64,000 nt of DNA from Burkholderiales bacterium (GTDB taxonomy: Bacteria; Pseudomonadota; Gammaproteobacteria; Burkholderiales; Burkholderiaceae_C), in contig JACRNC010000005.1 of NCBI GenBank assembly GCA_016219375.1, positions 51,098 through 115,097 on the forward strand, read 5' to 3'. The notes under the pieces were generated by a model, which had not been told where the DNA came from, searched no databases, and saw only the letters and a list, made by a program, of their open reading frames with translations. This document shows positions 9,388-18,522 of this stretch, one piece after another. Made by a program: the position numbers and the translations under genes. The stretch's first letter is position 1, and each line of letters begins with the position of its first letter.

Positions 9388-10257
9388 ATGCCGCCTGCCA
9401 CCGTCTCGTCGCCGACCGCGCTTGCGCCCATGCCGCAGGCCGACCGCGAATTCAGCTTCAGCACGGCCGACTTCGAGCGCGTGCGCGCGCTGATCTACCA
9501 GCGCGCCGGCATCAGCCTGCACGCGGGCAAGCAGGCGATGGTCTACAGCCGGCTGTCGCGCCGGCTGCGCGACACGGGCATGTCCAGCTTCTCGGCCTAT
9601 CTGCAGTGGCTGGAGTCGGCTCACGGCCCGCAGGCCGAGCAGGAGTGGCAGGAGTTCGTGAACTGCCTCACGACCAACTTGACGGCCTTCTTCCGCGAGG
9701 AACACCACTTCGAGCTGCTGGCCCAGGCGCTCAAGGCCCGGCAGCACGGCGGCCATGCGCCGCGCATCTGGTGCAACGCCGCTTCCACCGGCGAGGAGCC
9801 GTACTCCCTGGCCATCACTTTGGTCGAGTCACTGGGCCCGAACAGCGGCCGCATCCTGGCCTCGGACATCGACACCAACGTGCTGGCCACCGCACAGCGC
9901 GGCGTCTACGAGGCCGGCGCGCGGGGGCTGAGCCAGCAGCGGCTGCATGCGCACTTCCTGCGCGGCACCGGGGCCAATGCCGGCCGCATCCGCGTCAAGC
10001 CCGAGCTGGTCAAGTTGATCGAGTTCCGCGCCTTCAACCTGATGCAGGCCAGCTGGTCGCTGGGCGAGCCCTTCGACTATGTCTTCTGCCGCAACGTGAT
10101 GATCTATTTCGATGCGCCCACGCAGCGCCGCGTGCTGGAGCGCATGCACGGCGTGATGCGGCCCGGCGGCCTGCTCTTCGTCGGCCATTCCGAGAACTTC
10201 ACCGACTCGCGCGATCTCTTCCGCCTGCGCGGCAAGACGGTCTACGAGCGGCTCTGA
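9388..10257 (+). CDS. cheR: Chemotaxis protein methyltransferase
   Basis: SAM-dependent methyltransferase that methylates glutamates of chemoreceptors. The N-terminal helical domain ('FERVRALIYQRAGISL', about 22-37) is followed by the SAM-binding domain: 'ASTGEEPYSLAI' (about 133-144), 'ASDIDTNVL' (about 157-165) and 'YVFCRNVMIYF' (about 231-241). The start is uncertain. The frame is open to a TTG at 9304; ATG 9388 gives 289 aa, and ATG 9430 gives 275 aa, nearer the family average. None has a strong Shine-Dalgarno. It is the first gene of cheR-cheD-cheB, with cheD 14 bp downstream. Confidence 0.95.
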   Translation: MPPATVSSPTALAPMPQADREFSFSTADFERVRALIYQRAGISLHAGKQAMVYSRLSRRLRDTGMSSFSAYLQWLESAHGPQAEQEWQEFVNCLTTNLTAFFREEHHFELLAQALKARQHGGHAPRIWCNAASTGEEPYSLAITLVESLGPNSGRILASDIDTNVLATAQRGVYEAGARGLSQQRLHAHFLRGTGANAGRIRVKPELVKLIEFRAFNLMQASWSLGEPFDYVFCRNVMIYFDAPTQRRVLERMHGVMRPGGLLFVGHSENFTDSRDLFRLRGKTVYERL

Positions 10258-10271
10258 GACCTGTGCCGGCC

Positions 10272-10970
10272 ATGTCGCTGTCCGCATCGTCCTCCGCCCT
10301 GCCCAAGACCTCCGGCCTGGCTTCCTCGGGCCTGGCGCCGGCCGCCTCGCGCCCGCGCCTGGACCAGCTCAAGGCCCGCGTGCCCAAGCCGGGGGAGGCC
10401 TCGTTCTTCTACTACGACGCCCACTTCAAGACCGAGGCGGTCAAGGTGCTGCCCGGCGAGTACTTCGTCTTCGACGAGGACATCCTCATCATGACCACGC
10501 TGGGCTCGTGCATCGCCGCCTGCCTGTGGGACCGCAATGCGCGCATCGGCGGCATGAACCACTTCATGCTGCCCGACGGCGCGGGCAACGGCGTGGACTC
10601 CGGCCGCTACGGCTCCTATGCGATGGAGCTGCTGATCAACGAGATGCTCAAGAAGGGCGCCTCGCGCATGACGCTGGAGGCCAAGGTCTTCGGCGGCGGC
10701 GCGGTGATCAGCGGCATGAACACCATCAACGTCGGCGAGCGCAACACCGCCTTCGTGATGGACTACCTCAAGACCGAACGCATCCCGGTGGTGTCCAAGG
10801 ATGTGATGGACATCTACCCGCGCAAGGTGTGCTTCCTGCCGGCCAGCGGCAAGGCGATGGTCAAGCGCCTGGCGCCCACGCATCCGGAGGCCATCGTCGC
10901 GCAAGACCGCATCGCCGCGCAGCGCGTGGTGCCGCCGCAGAGCGCCGCCGGCTCGGTGGAGCTGTTCTGA
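10272..10970 (+). CDS. cheD: Chemoreceptor glutamine deamidase
   Basis: 232-residue CheD, which deamidates receptor glutamines and in some species acts with CheC/CheY. The catalytic cysteine is in 'TTLGSCIAACLWD' (near residue 79), the histidine in 'IGGMNHFMLPD' (near 96), and 'AKVFGGGAVI' is also conserved. The N-terminal ~35 residues are a low-complexity Ser/Ala leader. Length fits the proteobacterial family. It lies between cheR and cheB with short gaps. Confidence 0.95.
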   Translation: MSLSASSSALPKTSGLASSGLAPAASRPRLDQLKARVPKPGEASFFYYDAHFKTEAVKVLPGEYFVFDEDILIMTTLGSCIAACLWDRNARIGGMNHFMLPDGAGNGVDSGRYGSYAMELLINEMLKKGASRMTLEAKVFGGGAVISGMNTINVGERNTAFVMDYLKTERIPVVSKDVMDIYPRKVCFLPASGKAMVKRLAPTHPEAIVAQDRIAAQRVVPPQSAAGSVELF

Positions 10971-11003
10971 CGCACACGACGCAACAACAACAAGGCTCAT
11001 CCC

Positions 11004-12092
11004 ATGTCCAAGACACGTGTGGTGGTGGTCGACGACTCGGCACTGGTGCGCAGCCTGCTGACCGAGATCATCAACCGCCAGCCCGACATGACCTGCATCG
11101 GCTCGGCGGCCGACCCCTATGCCGCGCGCGAGATGATCCGCAACCTCAACCCGGACGTGATCACGCTGGACGTGGAGATGCCGCGCATGGACGGCATCGA
11201 CTTCCTGTCCAAGCTGATGCGGCTGCGGCCCATGCCGGTGGTGATGGTGTCCACGCTGACCGAGCGCGGCGCGGAGGTCACCCTCAAGGCGCTGGAGCTG
11301 GGCGCGGTGGACTTCGTGGCCAAGCCCAAGATCGGCGTGGCCGATGGGCTGCGCCTGCTGGCCGACGAGATCACCGACAAGGTGCGCATCGCGGCCAAGG
11401 CGCGCGTGAGCAAGCTGGTCGCGCCGCCGCCCGCGGCGGCCGCCGCCACGGATGCCGCGCGGCCCGTGCTGCCTGCGTCCATCGGCCGGCTGTCCACCGA
11501 GAAGCTCATCTTCATCGGCGCGTCCACCGGCGGCACCGAGGCCACCAAGGAAGTGCTGATGGCGCTGCCGCCGGACTCGCCCGCGGTGGTCATCACCCAG
11601 CACATGCCGCCGGGCTTCACCAAGAGCTATGCCGCGCGGCTGGACGGCCTGTGCCGCATCCGCGTGGCCGAGGCTCGCGACGGCGAGCGCATCCTGCCCG
11701 GCCATGCCTACATCGCACCGGGTGGCCTGCACCTGAGCGTGGAGCGCTCGGGCGCCAACTACATCGCCCGCGTGCAGGACGGCGAGCCGGTCAACCGCCA
11801 CAAGCCCAGCGTGGAGGTGCTGTTCAAGTCCGCCGCGCGCGTGGCCGGGCCCAATGCGGTGGCCATCATGCTGACCGGCATGGGCGCCGATGGCGCCAAG
11901 GCCATGCGCGAGATGCGCGACGCCGGCGCCTATTGCGTGGCGCAGGACGAGGCCAGCTGCGTGGTCTTCGGCATGCCGCGCGAGGCGATCGCCGCCGGCG
12001 CGGTGCACGAGGTGCTGCCCCTCAAGGAGATCGCGCCGCACCTGATCGAGCACCTCAAGCGCACGGTGGGCACGGCGCTGAGCCGGGTCTGA
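11004..12092 (+). CDS. cheB: Chemotaxis response regulator methylesterase
   Basis: 362-residue CheB that removes methyl groups from receptors when phosphorylated by CheA. The receiver domain (1-120) has 'VVDDSALVR' and phospho-Asp in '[12 protein letters not shown]'. The esterase domain (about 165-355) has the full triad: Ser in '[10 protein letters not shown]' (near 172), His in 'TQHMPPGF' (near 199) and Asp in 'GMGADGA' (near 295). An Ala/Pro linker joins the two domains. It is the last gene of cheRDB; CheA, CheW and receptors are not in the window. Confidence 0.97.
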   Translation: MSKTRVVVVDDSALVRSLLTEIINRQPDMTCIGSAADPYAAREMIRNLNPDVITLDVEMPRMDGIDFLSKLMRLRPMPVVMVSTLTERGAEVTLKALELGAVDFVAKPKIGVADGLRLLADEITDKVRIAAKARVSKLVAPPPAAAAATDAARPVLPASIGRLSTEKLIFIGASTGGTEATKEVLMALPPDSPAVVITQHMPPGFTKSYAARLDGLCRIRVAEARDGERILPGHAYIAPGGLHLSVERSGANYIARVQDGEPVNRHKPSVEVLFKSAARVAGPNAVAIMLTGMGADGAKAMREMRDAGAYCVAQDEASCVVFGMPREAIAAGAVHEVLPLKEIAPHLIEHLKRTVGTALSRV

Positions 12093-12093
12093 G

Positions 12094-12111
12094 GCGGGGC
12101 GCGCGCCCCGC
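12094..12111. terminator. Palindrome between convergent cheB and hemW
   Basis: A perfect 18-bp palindrome (GCGGGGCGC followed by its complement) fills the 24-bp gap between two convergent stop codons. It would form a strong hairpin on either strand. There is no T-tract, so it is a structure-type or bidirectional stop at best. Confidence 0.45.
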
Positions 12112-12116
12112 GGCGT

Positions 12117-13385
12117 TCAGCCCGCGGCTTCGGGCAGGAAGAGCGCCTGCAGGTCGCTGAGGAAGTCGAAGCCACGGGTCGTGGGCCACACGCGCTGGAA
12201 GTCGCGCCCGATCAGGCCCAGCTTCTCGGCGCGCTGCAGTGCCGGCTCGATGCTGGATAACGCCAGCCCGGTGCGCGCGCGGTAGTCGTCCAGCGCAAAG
12301 CCGTCCGCCAGGCGCAGGGCGTTGAGCATGAACTCGAAGGGCAGGGCGTCGCGGCCGACCTCGTCGCTGTTGGACACCGCCTGGCCGGCCCGCGCGCGCT
12401 GCATGTAGGTGGCCGGATCCCGCCAGCGCACCTGGCGCACCACGCGGTGCGGGAAGCTGAGCTTGCTGTGCGCGCCCGCGCCCAGCCCCAGGTAGTCGCC
12501 GAACTGCCAGTAGTTCAGGTTGTGCTGGCAGCGGTGGCCTGCCCGCGCATAGGCGCTGACCTCGTAGCGCGTCATGCCGGCCGCGGCCGTGGCCTCGGTG
12601 ATCGCATCCAGCATCGCGTAGGCCGTGTCGTCATCCGGCAGGGCCTGCTCGCCGCTGGGCGGCTGCGTGGCAAAGAGCGTGTTGGGCTCAAGAGTCAGGT
12701 GGTAGACCGACAGGTGCGGCGGCGCCAGCGCCAGCGCCTGGCGCAGGTCGGCCTGCAGCTCGTCCGGCGTCTGCCCGGGCAGGGCGTACATCAAGTCCAG
12801 ATTGAAGGTGTCGAAGGTGCGCGCGGCTTCTTCTGCCGCGGCCAGCGCCTGCGCGCGGTCATGCACCCGGCCCAGCGCGTGCAGCTTGGCATCGTCGAAG
12901 CTCTGCACGCCGATGGACAGCCGTGTGACGCCGGCTGAGCGGAAGGCGGCGAAGCGCTCGCGCTCGAAGGTGCCGGGGTTGGCCTCCAGCGTCACCTCGC
13001 AGCCGGCCTCCAGCGGCAGCCGTGCGCGCACGTCGGCCAGCAGCCGGTCGATGGCCTGCGGCGAGAACAGGCTGGGCGTGCCGCCGCCGATGAACACGCT
13101 GACCACCTTGCGGCCCCAGACGAGCGGCAGCGCGGCCTCCAGGTCGGCGATCAGCGCGTCCACATAAGCCGTCTGTGGCACCTCGGCCGGCGCGGTGTGC
13201 GAGTTGAAGTCGCAATACGGGCACTTCTTCAGGCACCACGGCAGGTGGATGTAGAGCGCCAGCGGCGGCGGCGTGATCTGCAGCGAGCCGGGGCGCAGGT
13301 ACAGCGCGGCCAGCTCGGCGGCGGTGGCCGTGGCCGGCGCCTCCGAGGGCGAGGCCTGGGGATGGATGGGGATGGGCGGGGTCAC
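12117..13385 (-). CDS. hemW: Radical SAM heme chaperone HemW
   Basis: 422-residue radical SAM protein of the HemN/HemW family. The cluster motif is 'CLKKCPYCDF' at about 51-60: it has the CxxxCxxC but lacks the extra cysteine (CxC) of coproporphyrinogen dehydrogenase HemN. 'VFIGGGTPSLF', 'EANPGTF' and 'RLSIGVQSFDD' are family marks. HemW acts as a heme chaperone for respiratory proteins. The N-terminal ~35 residues are Ala/Pro-rich and longer than usual, so an internal start is possible. The usual neighbours rdgB and rph lie upstream on the same strand, but two plus-strand genes intervene. Confidence 0.92.
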   Translation of the reverse strand: MTPPIPIHPQASPSEAPATATAAELAALYLRPGSLQITPPPLALYIHLPWCLKKCPYCDFNSHTAPAEVPQTAYVDALIADLEAALPLVWGRKVVSVFIGGGTPSLFSPQAIDRLLADVRARLPLEAGCEVTLEANPGTFERERFAAFRSAGVTRLSIGVQSFDDAKLHALGRVHDRAQALAAAEEAARTFDTFNLDLMYALPGQTPDELQADLRQALALAPPHLSVYHLTLEPNTLFATQPPSGEQALPDDDTAYAMLDAITEATAAAGMTRYEVSAYARAGHRCQHNLNYWQFGDYLGLGAGAHSKLSFPHRVVRQVRWRDPATYMQRARAGQAVSNSDEVGRDALPFEFMLNALRLADGFALDDYRARTGLALSSIEPALQRAEKLGLIGRDFQRVWPTTRGFDFLSDLQALFLPEAAG

Positions 13386-13799
13386 GGAAGAGAAGGCGCC
13401 CGGTGCGGCAAGGGGCGGGTCAGGAAATCAGAGGGAGGGGGGCCACCCCGAGGCGGGCCGGCGGTGGATCGGCGGCAGGCGAGCCGGTCGGGCTGGCCGG
13501 GAAGGTGGAGCCGCCCGCGATCATCGCGCATGGGCTGCCGCCGGCTGCAAGCCGCCACCCTGCGCGGCGTGCGGATGCGGCGGCACGCGCGCCCGGCCCG
13601 CTGTCCGGCGCCCCCCTGGTCCGCCCCCTCATCTGTCAGCGCGGGCTGATCCGCCCCGGCGCGGGCCGCTGACAGTCAGCCGCCAGGGCGCTGCCTAGCA
13701 TGGTCCTCATCCTGGGCGGTGGGCGCGCGCCAGCCGTACGGGGCCGCAGGCACCACACGGAGCCGCCGCACCGCCGCCCGCCCAACCAAGGGTGTAGTC
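13386..13799. other. 414-bp intergenic region, divergent
   Basis: No convincing gene. It must hold promoters for hemW (left) and the small membrane protein/TspO pair (right). A 9-bp inverted repeat CTGTCAGCG (13633-13641) / CGCTGACAG (13667-13675) spans 25 bp, and CTGACAGTCAG (13669-13679) is an 11-bp dyad; either could be an operator. Confidence 0.4.
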
Positions 13800-14246
13800 A
13801 TGCTGTTGCGTTCCCCCGATGAACCCTGGCCGGCCTTCTGCCGCCGCGCCCTGATGCTGCTGTTCCCGCTGATCGCCGGCTGGCTGCTGCTGCAGCTGTG
13901 GAGCCTGGCCCACGATGCCCGCGCCCACCAGCGCGCCCGCGCCAGCATCCACGACGGCTATGTGCGTGCGCTGCAGCGCTGCGCCGCCGATCGCCCGCTG
14001 CAATGGGACCGCTGCCAGGCCGCGGCCGAGGCCTCGCGCCGGGCCGCGTTGCAGCTGGCCGAGCTGCGCTACAAGGGCGCCCCGTCCATGCCGCCCTCGA
14101 CGGTGCTCACCCTGGCCGATCAGCCGCCCGCGCAGGATGCGGCCGACGTGCAGCCGGCGGCCTGGCATCCGGACGAGCGCGCCGCGCGCCAGGCGGGCGG
14201 GGCCGCCGTGGCCGCTCGGACCTTGGCCGACTTCGGCTCGCATTGA
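13800..14246 (+). CDS. Hypothetical single-pass membrane protein
   Basis: 148 residues, no recognised family. One hydrophobic segment, 'ALMLLFPLIAGWLLLQLWSL' (about 17-36), is probably a membrane anchor with a short cytoplasmic start. The rest is a soluble, Ala/Arg-rich helical tail with two Cys (CAADRPLQWDRC). The ATG at 13800 gives 'MLLRSPDEPW'; the frame is open further upstream without better support. Its TGA overlaps the next ATG (TGATG), so it is coupled to the TspO gene. Function unknown. Confidence 0.65.
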   Translation: MLLRSPDEPWPAFCRRALMLLFPLIAGWLLLQLWSLAHDARAHQRARASIHDGYVRALQRCAADRPLQWDRCQAAAEASRRAALQLAELRYKGAPSMPPSTVLTLADQPPAQDAADVQPAAWHPDERAARQAGGAAVAARTLADFGSH

Positions 14247-14836
14247 TGGCCTCCAGACGCCAACCGGCTTCCGCGTCGCGCTCCACCGTGCGCGGCACGC
14301 GGCCCGCTTCGCTGGGTGGCGTGCCGCCCACGCCGATGCCCACGCGGGGCGCGCAGTCGCTGCATCCGGCGGCAAGCCTGTTGGTGTGGATCATCGGCGT
14401 GCAGCTCACCGGCCTGTCCGGAGCCGCGTTTGCGCCAGGGGCCTGGTATGCGCAGCTGGCCAAGCCGCCGTGGACGCCGCCCAGCGCGGTCTTCGCGCCG
14501 GCCTGGATCACGCTCTACCTGCTGATCGCCGTCAGCGCCTGGCTCGTCTGGCGCCAGAGGCCGCGCGGTGTGGGCCAGCGCCGCCAGCGCAACACCGCGC
14601 TGACCTGGACGGCCATCCATCTGGTGCTCAACGCACTGTGGACGCCGCTCTTCTTCGGCGCCCACCTGCTCGGCCCGGCCCTGGCCGATCTCACGCTGCT
14701 GGTGGCCGCCGTGGCGCTGGCCACCGTCTTCGTCGGCCGCGTGCATCGCCTGGCCGGCTGGCTGCTCGCGCCCTACCTGCTGTGGGTGCTCTACGCCTGG
14801 AGCCTGAACGCGGGCATCTGGTGGCTCAACCGCTGA
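14246..14836 (+). CDS. tspO: TspO/MBR family tryptophan-rich sensory protein
   Basis: Integral membrane protein with five predicted helices and the TspO signatures 'WYAQLAKPPWTPPSAVFAPAW' region (helix 1-2 loop) and 'NALWTPLFFGAHLLGPALAD'. TspO proteins bind porphyrins and, in Rhodobacter, modulate photosynthesis and tetrapyrrole-gene expression. The ATG at 14246 overlaps the previous stop and gives 196 aa with a charged 35-residue lead; ATG 14336 would give 166 aa, the normal family length. It sits next to the heme chaperone hemW, which fits a tetrapyrrole link but does not prove one. Confidence 0.87.
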   Translation: MASRRQPASASRSTVRGTRPASLGGVPPTPMPTRGAQSLHPAASLLVWIIGVQLTGLSGAAFAPGAWYAQLAKPPWTPPSAVFAPAWITLYLLIAVSAWLVWRQRPRGVGQRRQRNTALTWTAIHLVLNALWTPLFFGAHLLGPALADLTLLVAAVALATVFVGRVHRLAGWLLAPYLLWVLYAWSLNAGIWWLNR

Positions 14837-14967
14837 GGCGGCGGCCACCGGCAGGCCATGCAGTTGCGCGGCCGCGGTGGCCGGGTGCGTCACCGTAGGC
14901 CATGCAGCCTTGCGATGTGCGCCCCGGCCTGCGCAGGGTCATGGCAGCGCCCCGTGCGCGCACCGTT

Positions 14968-15660
14968 TCAGGCCACCCGCCAGCCCCACACCTCGTCCAG
15001 CAGGCCCAGCAGTTGCTGCGCCGCGCGGGCGCGGTGGCTGACCCGGTTCTTCTGCTCGGCCGGCATCTCGGCCACCGTGCAGCCGGCATCCGGGATGTAG
15101 AGCAGCGGGTCGTAGCCGAAGCCGCCATCCCCGCGCAGCCCGGCCAGCAGCACGCCGTCCCAGCGGCCGAAGGCGATCAGCGGCTCCGGGTCGTCGGCCG
15201 ATCTCACCGCCACCAGCGCGCACACGAAGCGCGCGCGGCGCTGCGCTGCATCCGCCTGCGCGGCCATCTGCTGCAGCAGCACGCGGTTGTTGTCGGCATC
15301 GCTCTTGGGCTGGCCGAAGAGCGTCGCATAGCGCGCCGACAGCACCCCCGGCGCGCCGCCCAGCGCATCCACGCACAGGCCCGAGTCATCGGCCAGCGCC
15401 GGCAGCCCGCTGGCCGCAGCCGCATGCCGCGCCTTGGCCAGCGCGTTCTCGATGAAGGTGGCGTGCGGCTCCTCGGCCTCCGGGATGCCCAGGTCGCCCT
15501 GGCGGACGAGCGTCACGCCCAGCGGGGTGAACAGCGCCTGCAGCTCGACGAGCTTCTTGGCGTTGTTGGAGGCCAGCACCAAGCGCCGATCCCCCGGCGC
15601 CCCTGGCTGCGCGCCAGCGGCCACGCCCTGGCTGCCGTCGTGGGGCAAGGCGCCGTTCAT
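14968..15660 (-). CDS. rdgB: XTP/dITP diphosphatase (RdgB/HAM1)
   Basis: 230-residue nucleotide-pool cleaning enzyme that hydrolyses dITP, XTP and ITP to monophosphates. 'LVLASNNAKKLVEL' (about 27-40), 'TFIENALAKARHAA', 'ADDSGLCVDALGGAPGVLSA' and 'FGYDPLLYIPDAG' are the canonical motifs. The first ~25 residues are a non-conserved extension, so the true start may be internal. It lies 10 bp after rph on the same strand, the common rph-rdgB operon. Confidence 0.96.
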   Translation of the reverse strand: MNGALPHDGSQGVAAGAQPGAPGDRRLVLASNNAKKLVELQALFTPLGVTLVRQGDLGIPEAEEPHATFIENALAKARHAAAASGLPALADDSGLCVDALGGAPGVLSARYATLFGQPKSDADNNRVLLQQMAAQADAAQRRARFVCALVAVRSADDPEPLIAFGRWDGVLLAGLRGDGGFGYDPLLYIPDAGCTVAEMPAEQKNRVSHRARAAQQLLGLLDEVWGWRVA

Positions 15661-15670
15661 TGCGCCGCCC

Positions 15671-16399
15671 TCACTCGGCCAGCGCCCGGCGCTGGGCTTC
15701 GATCAGCTCGCGGATGCCCTTGTCGGCCAGGGCCAGCAGCCGGTCCATCTCGGTGCGGGTGAAGGCCACGCCCTCTGCCGTGCCCTGCACCTCGACGAAG
15801 TGCCCGGCGCCGGTCATCACCACGTTCATGTCGGTGTCGCAGGCCACGTCTTCCACGTATTCCAGATCCAGCCGCGGCTCGCCGTCGACGATGCCCACGC
15901 TGATGGCCGCCACGTGCTCGCGGATCGGCGAGGCGCTGAGCTTGCCCGAGGCGATCAGCGACGTGACCGCATCGCGCGCCGCCACGAATGCCCCGGTGAT
16001 GGCCGCCGTGCGCGTGCCGCCATCGGCCTGGATCACGTCGCAGTCCAGCACGATGCTGCGCTCGCCCAGGGCATCCAGGTCGAACACCGCGCGCAGCGAG
16101 CGCCCGATCAGGCGCTGTATCTCCTGCGTGCGCCCGCTCTGCTTGCCGCGCGCGGCCTCGCGGTCGCTGCGCGTGTGCGTGGAGCGCGGCAGCATTCCGT
16201 ATTCCGCCGTCACCCAGCCCGAGCCCGAGCCGCGCTTGTGCGGCGGCACCTTCTCCTCGACCGACGCGGTGCACAGCACCTTGGTGTCGCCAAAGGCGAT
16301 CAGCACCGAGCCCTCGGCATGCTTGGTGTAGCCGCGGGTGATGGTGACAGGGCGCAGCGCATCGGCCGCGCGGCCGTGGGGGCGAGAGGAGGAGGTCAT
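15671..16399 (-). CDS. rph: Ribonuclease PH
   Basis: 242-residue phosphorolytic 3'-5' exoribonuclease that trims tRNA and other RNA ends. '[21 protein letters not shown]' region, '[14 protein letters not shown]' and 'RSLRAVFDL' (phosphate and RNA-binding arginines), and '[19 protein letters not shown]' are all intact. Length is standard; unlike the truncated rph of E. coli K-12 it reaches a full C-terminus. Downstream rdgB follows after 10 bp. Confidence 0.97.
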   Translation of the reverse strand: MTSSSRPHGRAADALRPVTITRGYTKHAEGSVLIAFGDTKVLCTASVEEKVPPHKRGSGSGWVTAEYGMLPRSTHTRSDREAARGKQSGRTQEIQRLIGRSLRAVFDLDALGERSIVLDCDVIQADGGTRTAAITGAFVAARDAVTSLIASGKLSASPIREHVAAISVGIVDGEPRLDLEYVEDVACDTDMNVVMTGAGHFVEVQGTAEGVAFTRTEMDRLLALADKGIRELIEAQRRALAE

Positions 16400-16599
16400 G
16401 GAGCGGATCCGGTTCGATACAAGCCCCGGATTCTCGCGCGCCGCCCTTGTGACCCAAGGCCGTGTCGTCTTCCTTGCCGGCGGACGGAGCGCCGCGGCTG
16501 CGTGCCGACTCGCGCGTTGGCTGGACGGCGTGAAGATCCGAGCCCTGCGAGGCCGGGGAGCGCAACGGACCGCTGGAGGCGATCCGCCGTGATGTGAGG

Positions 16600-16618
16600 A
16601 GAAGGGCTCAGCCCTTCT
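16600..16618 (-). terminator. Hairpin at the end of the PP2C gene
   Basis: An 8-bp stem (AGAAGGGC/GCCCTTCT) whose 3-nt loop is the PP2C stop codon itself. No T-tract follows, so it may slow or protect the transcript end rather than act as a classical terminator. The remaining gap to rph shows nothing recognisable. Confidence 0.4.
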
Positions 16619-17525
16619 TCTGCGACGAGCGCCGGATCGCTTCGTTGATCTCGCGGATCGACCGCTCGATCTCCGCCTCGTCCAGGTCGTCCGGCTCCAG
16701 GCCCGGGTCGCTGCCCACGCTGGCCTGGATGGTGGACGCGAAGACCTCCTCGCCCAGCGTCTGCGTGGAGATGCCGCGCGCGCTCTCGTCTTCGGCGCCT
16801 TCCCACTCCACGGCCAGCACGGTGACGTTGTCGCTCTTGGCGCCGGCCGTGCGCAGCGCCTGCTCGACCAGCTCGGGCACCGAGTCGGAGATCGACCGCG
16901 TGGCCACGTGGTGTGTGATCACGTCGTCGTCCACGCTGCTCCACAGCCCGTCGGAGCACAGCAGCACGCGGTCGCCCGACTGCAGCACCAGCGGCCCGGA
17001 GGTGTCCACCACCGGCTTGCCCGGGCTGCCCAGGCAGGTGAAGAGCACGTTGCGGTTGTAGCGCTCGCCGATCGGCACCACCGCGGCCAGCGTCTCCTGC
17101 AGCTCCGAGTAGGAGTGGTCGCGGGTGCGGGCGATCAGCTTGTCGCCGCGCACGAAGTACAGGCGCGAATCGCCACAGTGCGCCCAGTAGGCGGTGTTGC
17201 CTTGCAGCACGCAGGCCACGATGGTGGTGCGCGGCGTGTCGATCAGCCCGCGCTCGCTGGCATAGCGCAGCAGCTGGTGGTGGCCGGCCATGATGGCTTC
17301 GGTCAGGAAGCGCACCGGGTCCTTGAGCTGCGGCTTGGCATCGCGCTGGTACAGCGCCGCCAGCGTCTGCAGCGCGATCTGCGAGGCCATCTCGCCCTCG
17401 GGGTGGCCGCCCATGCCGTCGGCCAGGGCAAACAGGCCCGAATCCCGCGTGTAGCAGTAGCCCATGCGGTCTTCGTTCTTCTCGCGGCCGCCCTTGCGGC
17501 TGACCTGGTAGACCGAGAATCTCAT
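16608..17525 (-). CDS. PP2C-family Ser/Thr protein phosphatase
   Basis: 305-residue PPM/PP2C phosphatase. Metal-binding motifs are '[11 protein letters not shown]', '[16 protein letters not shown]', 'HCGDSRLY', '[13 protein letters not shown]' and '[12 protein letters not shown]'. It probably reverses phosphorylation by the kinase encoded just upstream. An acidic tail (about 265-300, '[19 protein letters not shown]') is extra to the catalytic core. The ATG at 17525 overlaps the kinase stop (TGATG), so kinase and phosphatase are made from one message. Further-upstream in-frame sequence belongs to the kinase gene in another frame. Confidence 0.95.
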   Translation of the reverse strand: MRFSVYQVSRKGGREKNEDRMGYCYTRDSGLFALADGMGGHPEGEMASQIALQTLAALYQRDAKPQLKDPVRFLTEAIMAGHHQLLRYASERGLIDTPRTTIVACVLQGNTAYWAHCGDSRLYFVRGDKLIARTRDHSYSELQETLAAVVPIGERYNRNVLFTCLGSPGKPVVDTSGPLVLQSGDRVLLCSDGLWSSVDDDVITHHVATRSISDSVPELVEQALRTAGAKSDNVTVLAVEWEGAEDESARGISTQTLGEEVFASTIQASVGSDPGLEPDDLDEAEIERSIREINEAIRRSSQKKG

Positions 17526-18493
17526 CAGACCTTGGTGCCCGTCTTGAGGTTTTCGAGTTGCAGCTTCAGGCGTTCGCTGAAGCTGAGCTTGGTGTAGCGC
17601 CGCTCGGTCTCGCGCGCCAGCTCCTTCTGCAGCGCAAAGACACTTTGCGGCCGCGCCAGCGGGTCCAGCGACATGCACCACTCGGTCACTTCGAGCAGGT
17701 TGTCGGAGTAGACATTGCGCAGGCGCGACAGCGACAGGCTCAGCCTATCCTTTTCGATGCGCTGCGGCGCATCGTTGGGGGGATACCCCTGCATGCAGGC
17801 ATAGATGCACGCGCCGATGGCGTAGATGTCGGTCCACGGGCCCAGCGAGCCGTCGCGGCGATACATCTCCGGCGCGGCAAAGCCCGGCGTGTACATCGGG
17901 CGGATGAAGTTGCCCTCCTTGGACAGCACCTCGCGCGCCGCGCCGACATCCAGCAGCACCGCCTTGTTCTCGTTGGTGATGAAGATGTTGGCCGGCTTGA
18001 TGTCCAGATGCAGCATCTTGTACTGGTGGACGATGCGCAGGCCGCGCAGGATCTCGTCGAACAGGCTGCGGATGGTGGACTCGCGGAACACCTTGTCGCG
18101 CTTGAGGTCGCGCGCGGTGACGATGAAATCCTGCAGCGTGTCGCCCTGCAGGTAATTCATCACCATGTAGACGGTTTCGTTCTCGCGGAAGAAATTCAGC
18201 ACCGACACCACGCTGGGGTGCGAAATCTGCGCGAGCGAGCGGCCTTCCTCGAAGAAGCTCTTGAGGCCCAGGCGGTAGAGCGGCTGCTTCTCGGGCTTGA
18301 CGCGCGGGATCAGCTCGCCGGCGGAGCGCTCGGCCAGCGAAGCCGGCAGGTATTCCTTGACGGCGACCAGCCGCTGCTCCGGGTCCTCGGCCAGATAGAC
18401 CACGCCAAAACCCCCGGCCGCCAGCTTGCGGACCACCTGGTATCCGCCGACCACGGTTCCCGCCGGAAGCGGGGCGGGCTTGGGCTTTGACAT
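17525..18493 (-). CDS. Eukaryotic-like Ser/Thr protein kinase
   Basis: 322-residue soluble Hanks-type kinase. The Gly-rich loop is 'LAAGGFGVVYLAED', the ATP lysine is in 'VAVKEYLP', the catalytic loop is 'HLDIKPANIF' and the activation segment ends 'GFAAPEMY'. The metal-binding DFG is written DVG ('LLDVGAAREV'), which keeps the Asp. There is no transmembrane or PASTA sensor domain, so the signal is unknown. An alternative ATG at 18517 adds eight residues. It is divergent from yicC with only about 29 bp between starts, so promoters must overlap coding sequence. Forms a kinase/phosphatase pair with the PP2C gene. Confidence 0.93.
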   Translation of the reverse strand: MSKPKPAPLPAGTVVGGYQVVRKLAAGGFGVVYLAEDPEQRLVAVKEYLPASLAERSAGELIPRVKPEKQPLYRLGLKSFFEEGRSLAQISHPSVVSVLNFFRENETVYMVMNYLQGDTLQDFIVTARDLKRDKVFRESTIRSLFDEILRGLRIVHQYKMLHLDIKPANIFITNENKAVLLDVGAAREVLSKEGNFIRPMYTPGFAAPEMYRRDGSLGPWTDIYAIGACIYACMQGYPPNDAPQRIEKDRLSLSLSRLRNVYSDNLLEVTEWCMSLDPLARPQSVFALQKELARETERRYTKLSFSERLKLQLENLKTGTKV

Positions 18494-18522
18494 AATTGAA
18501 GTTTTGCGGGGCGACAAGCTTC

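Noticed and set aside
12117..13385. Oxygen-independent coproporphyrinogen dehydrogenase (hemN)
   Set aside because: The cluster motif lacks the extra cysteine of HemN, and the rph-rdgB neighbourhood is that of hemW.
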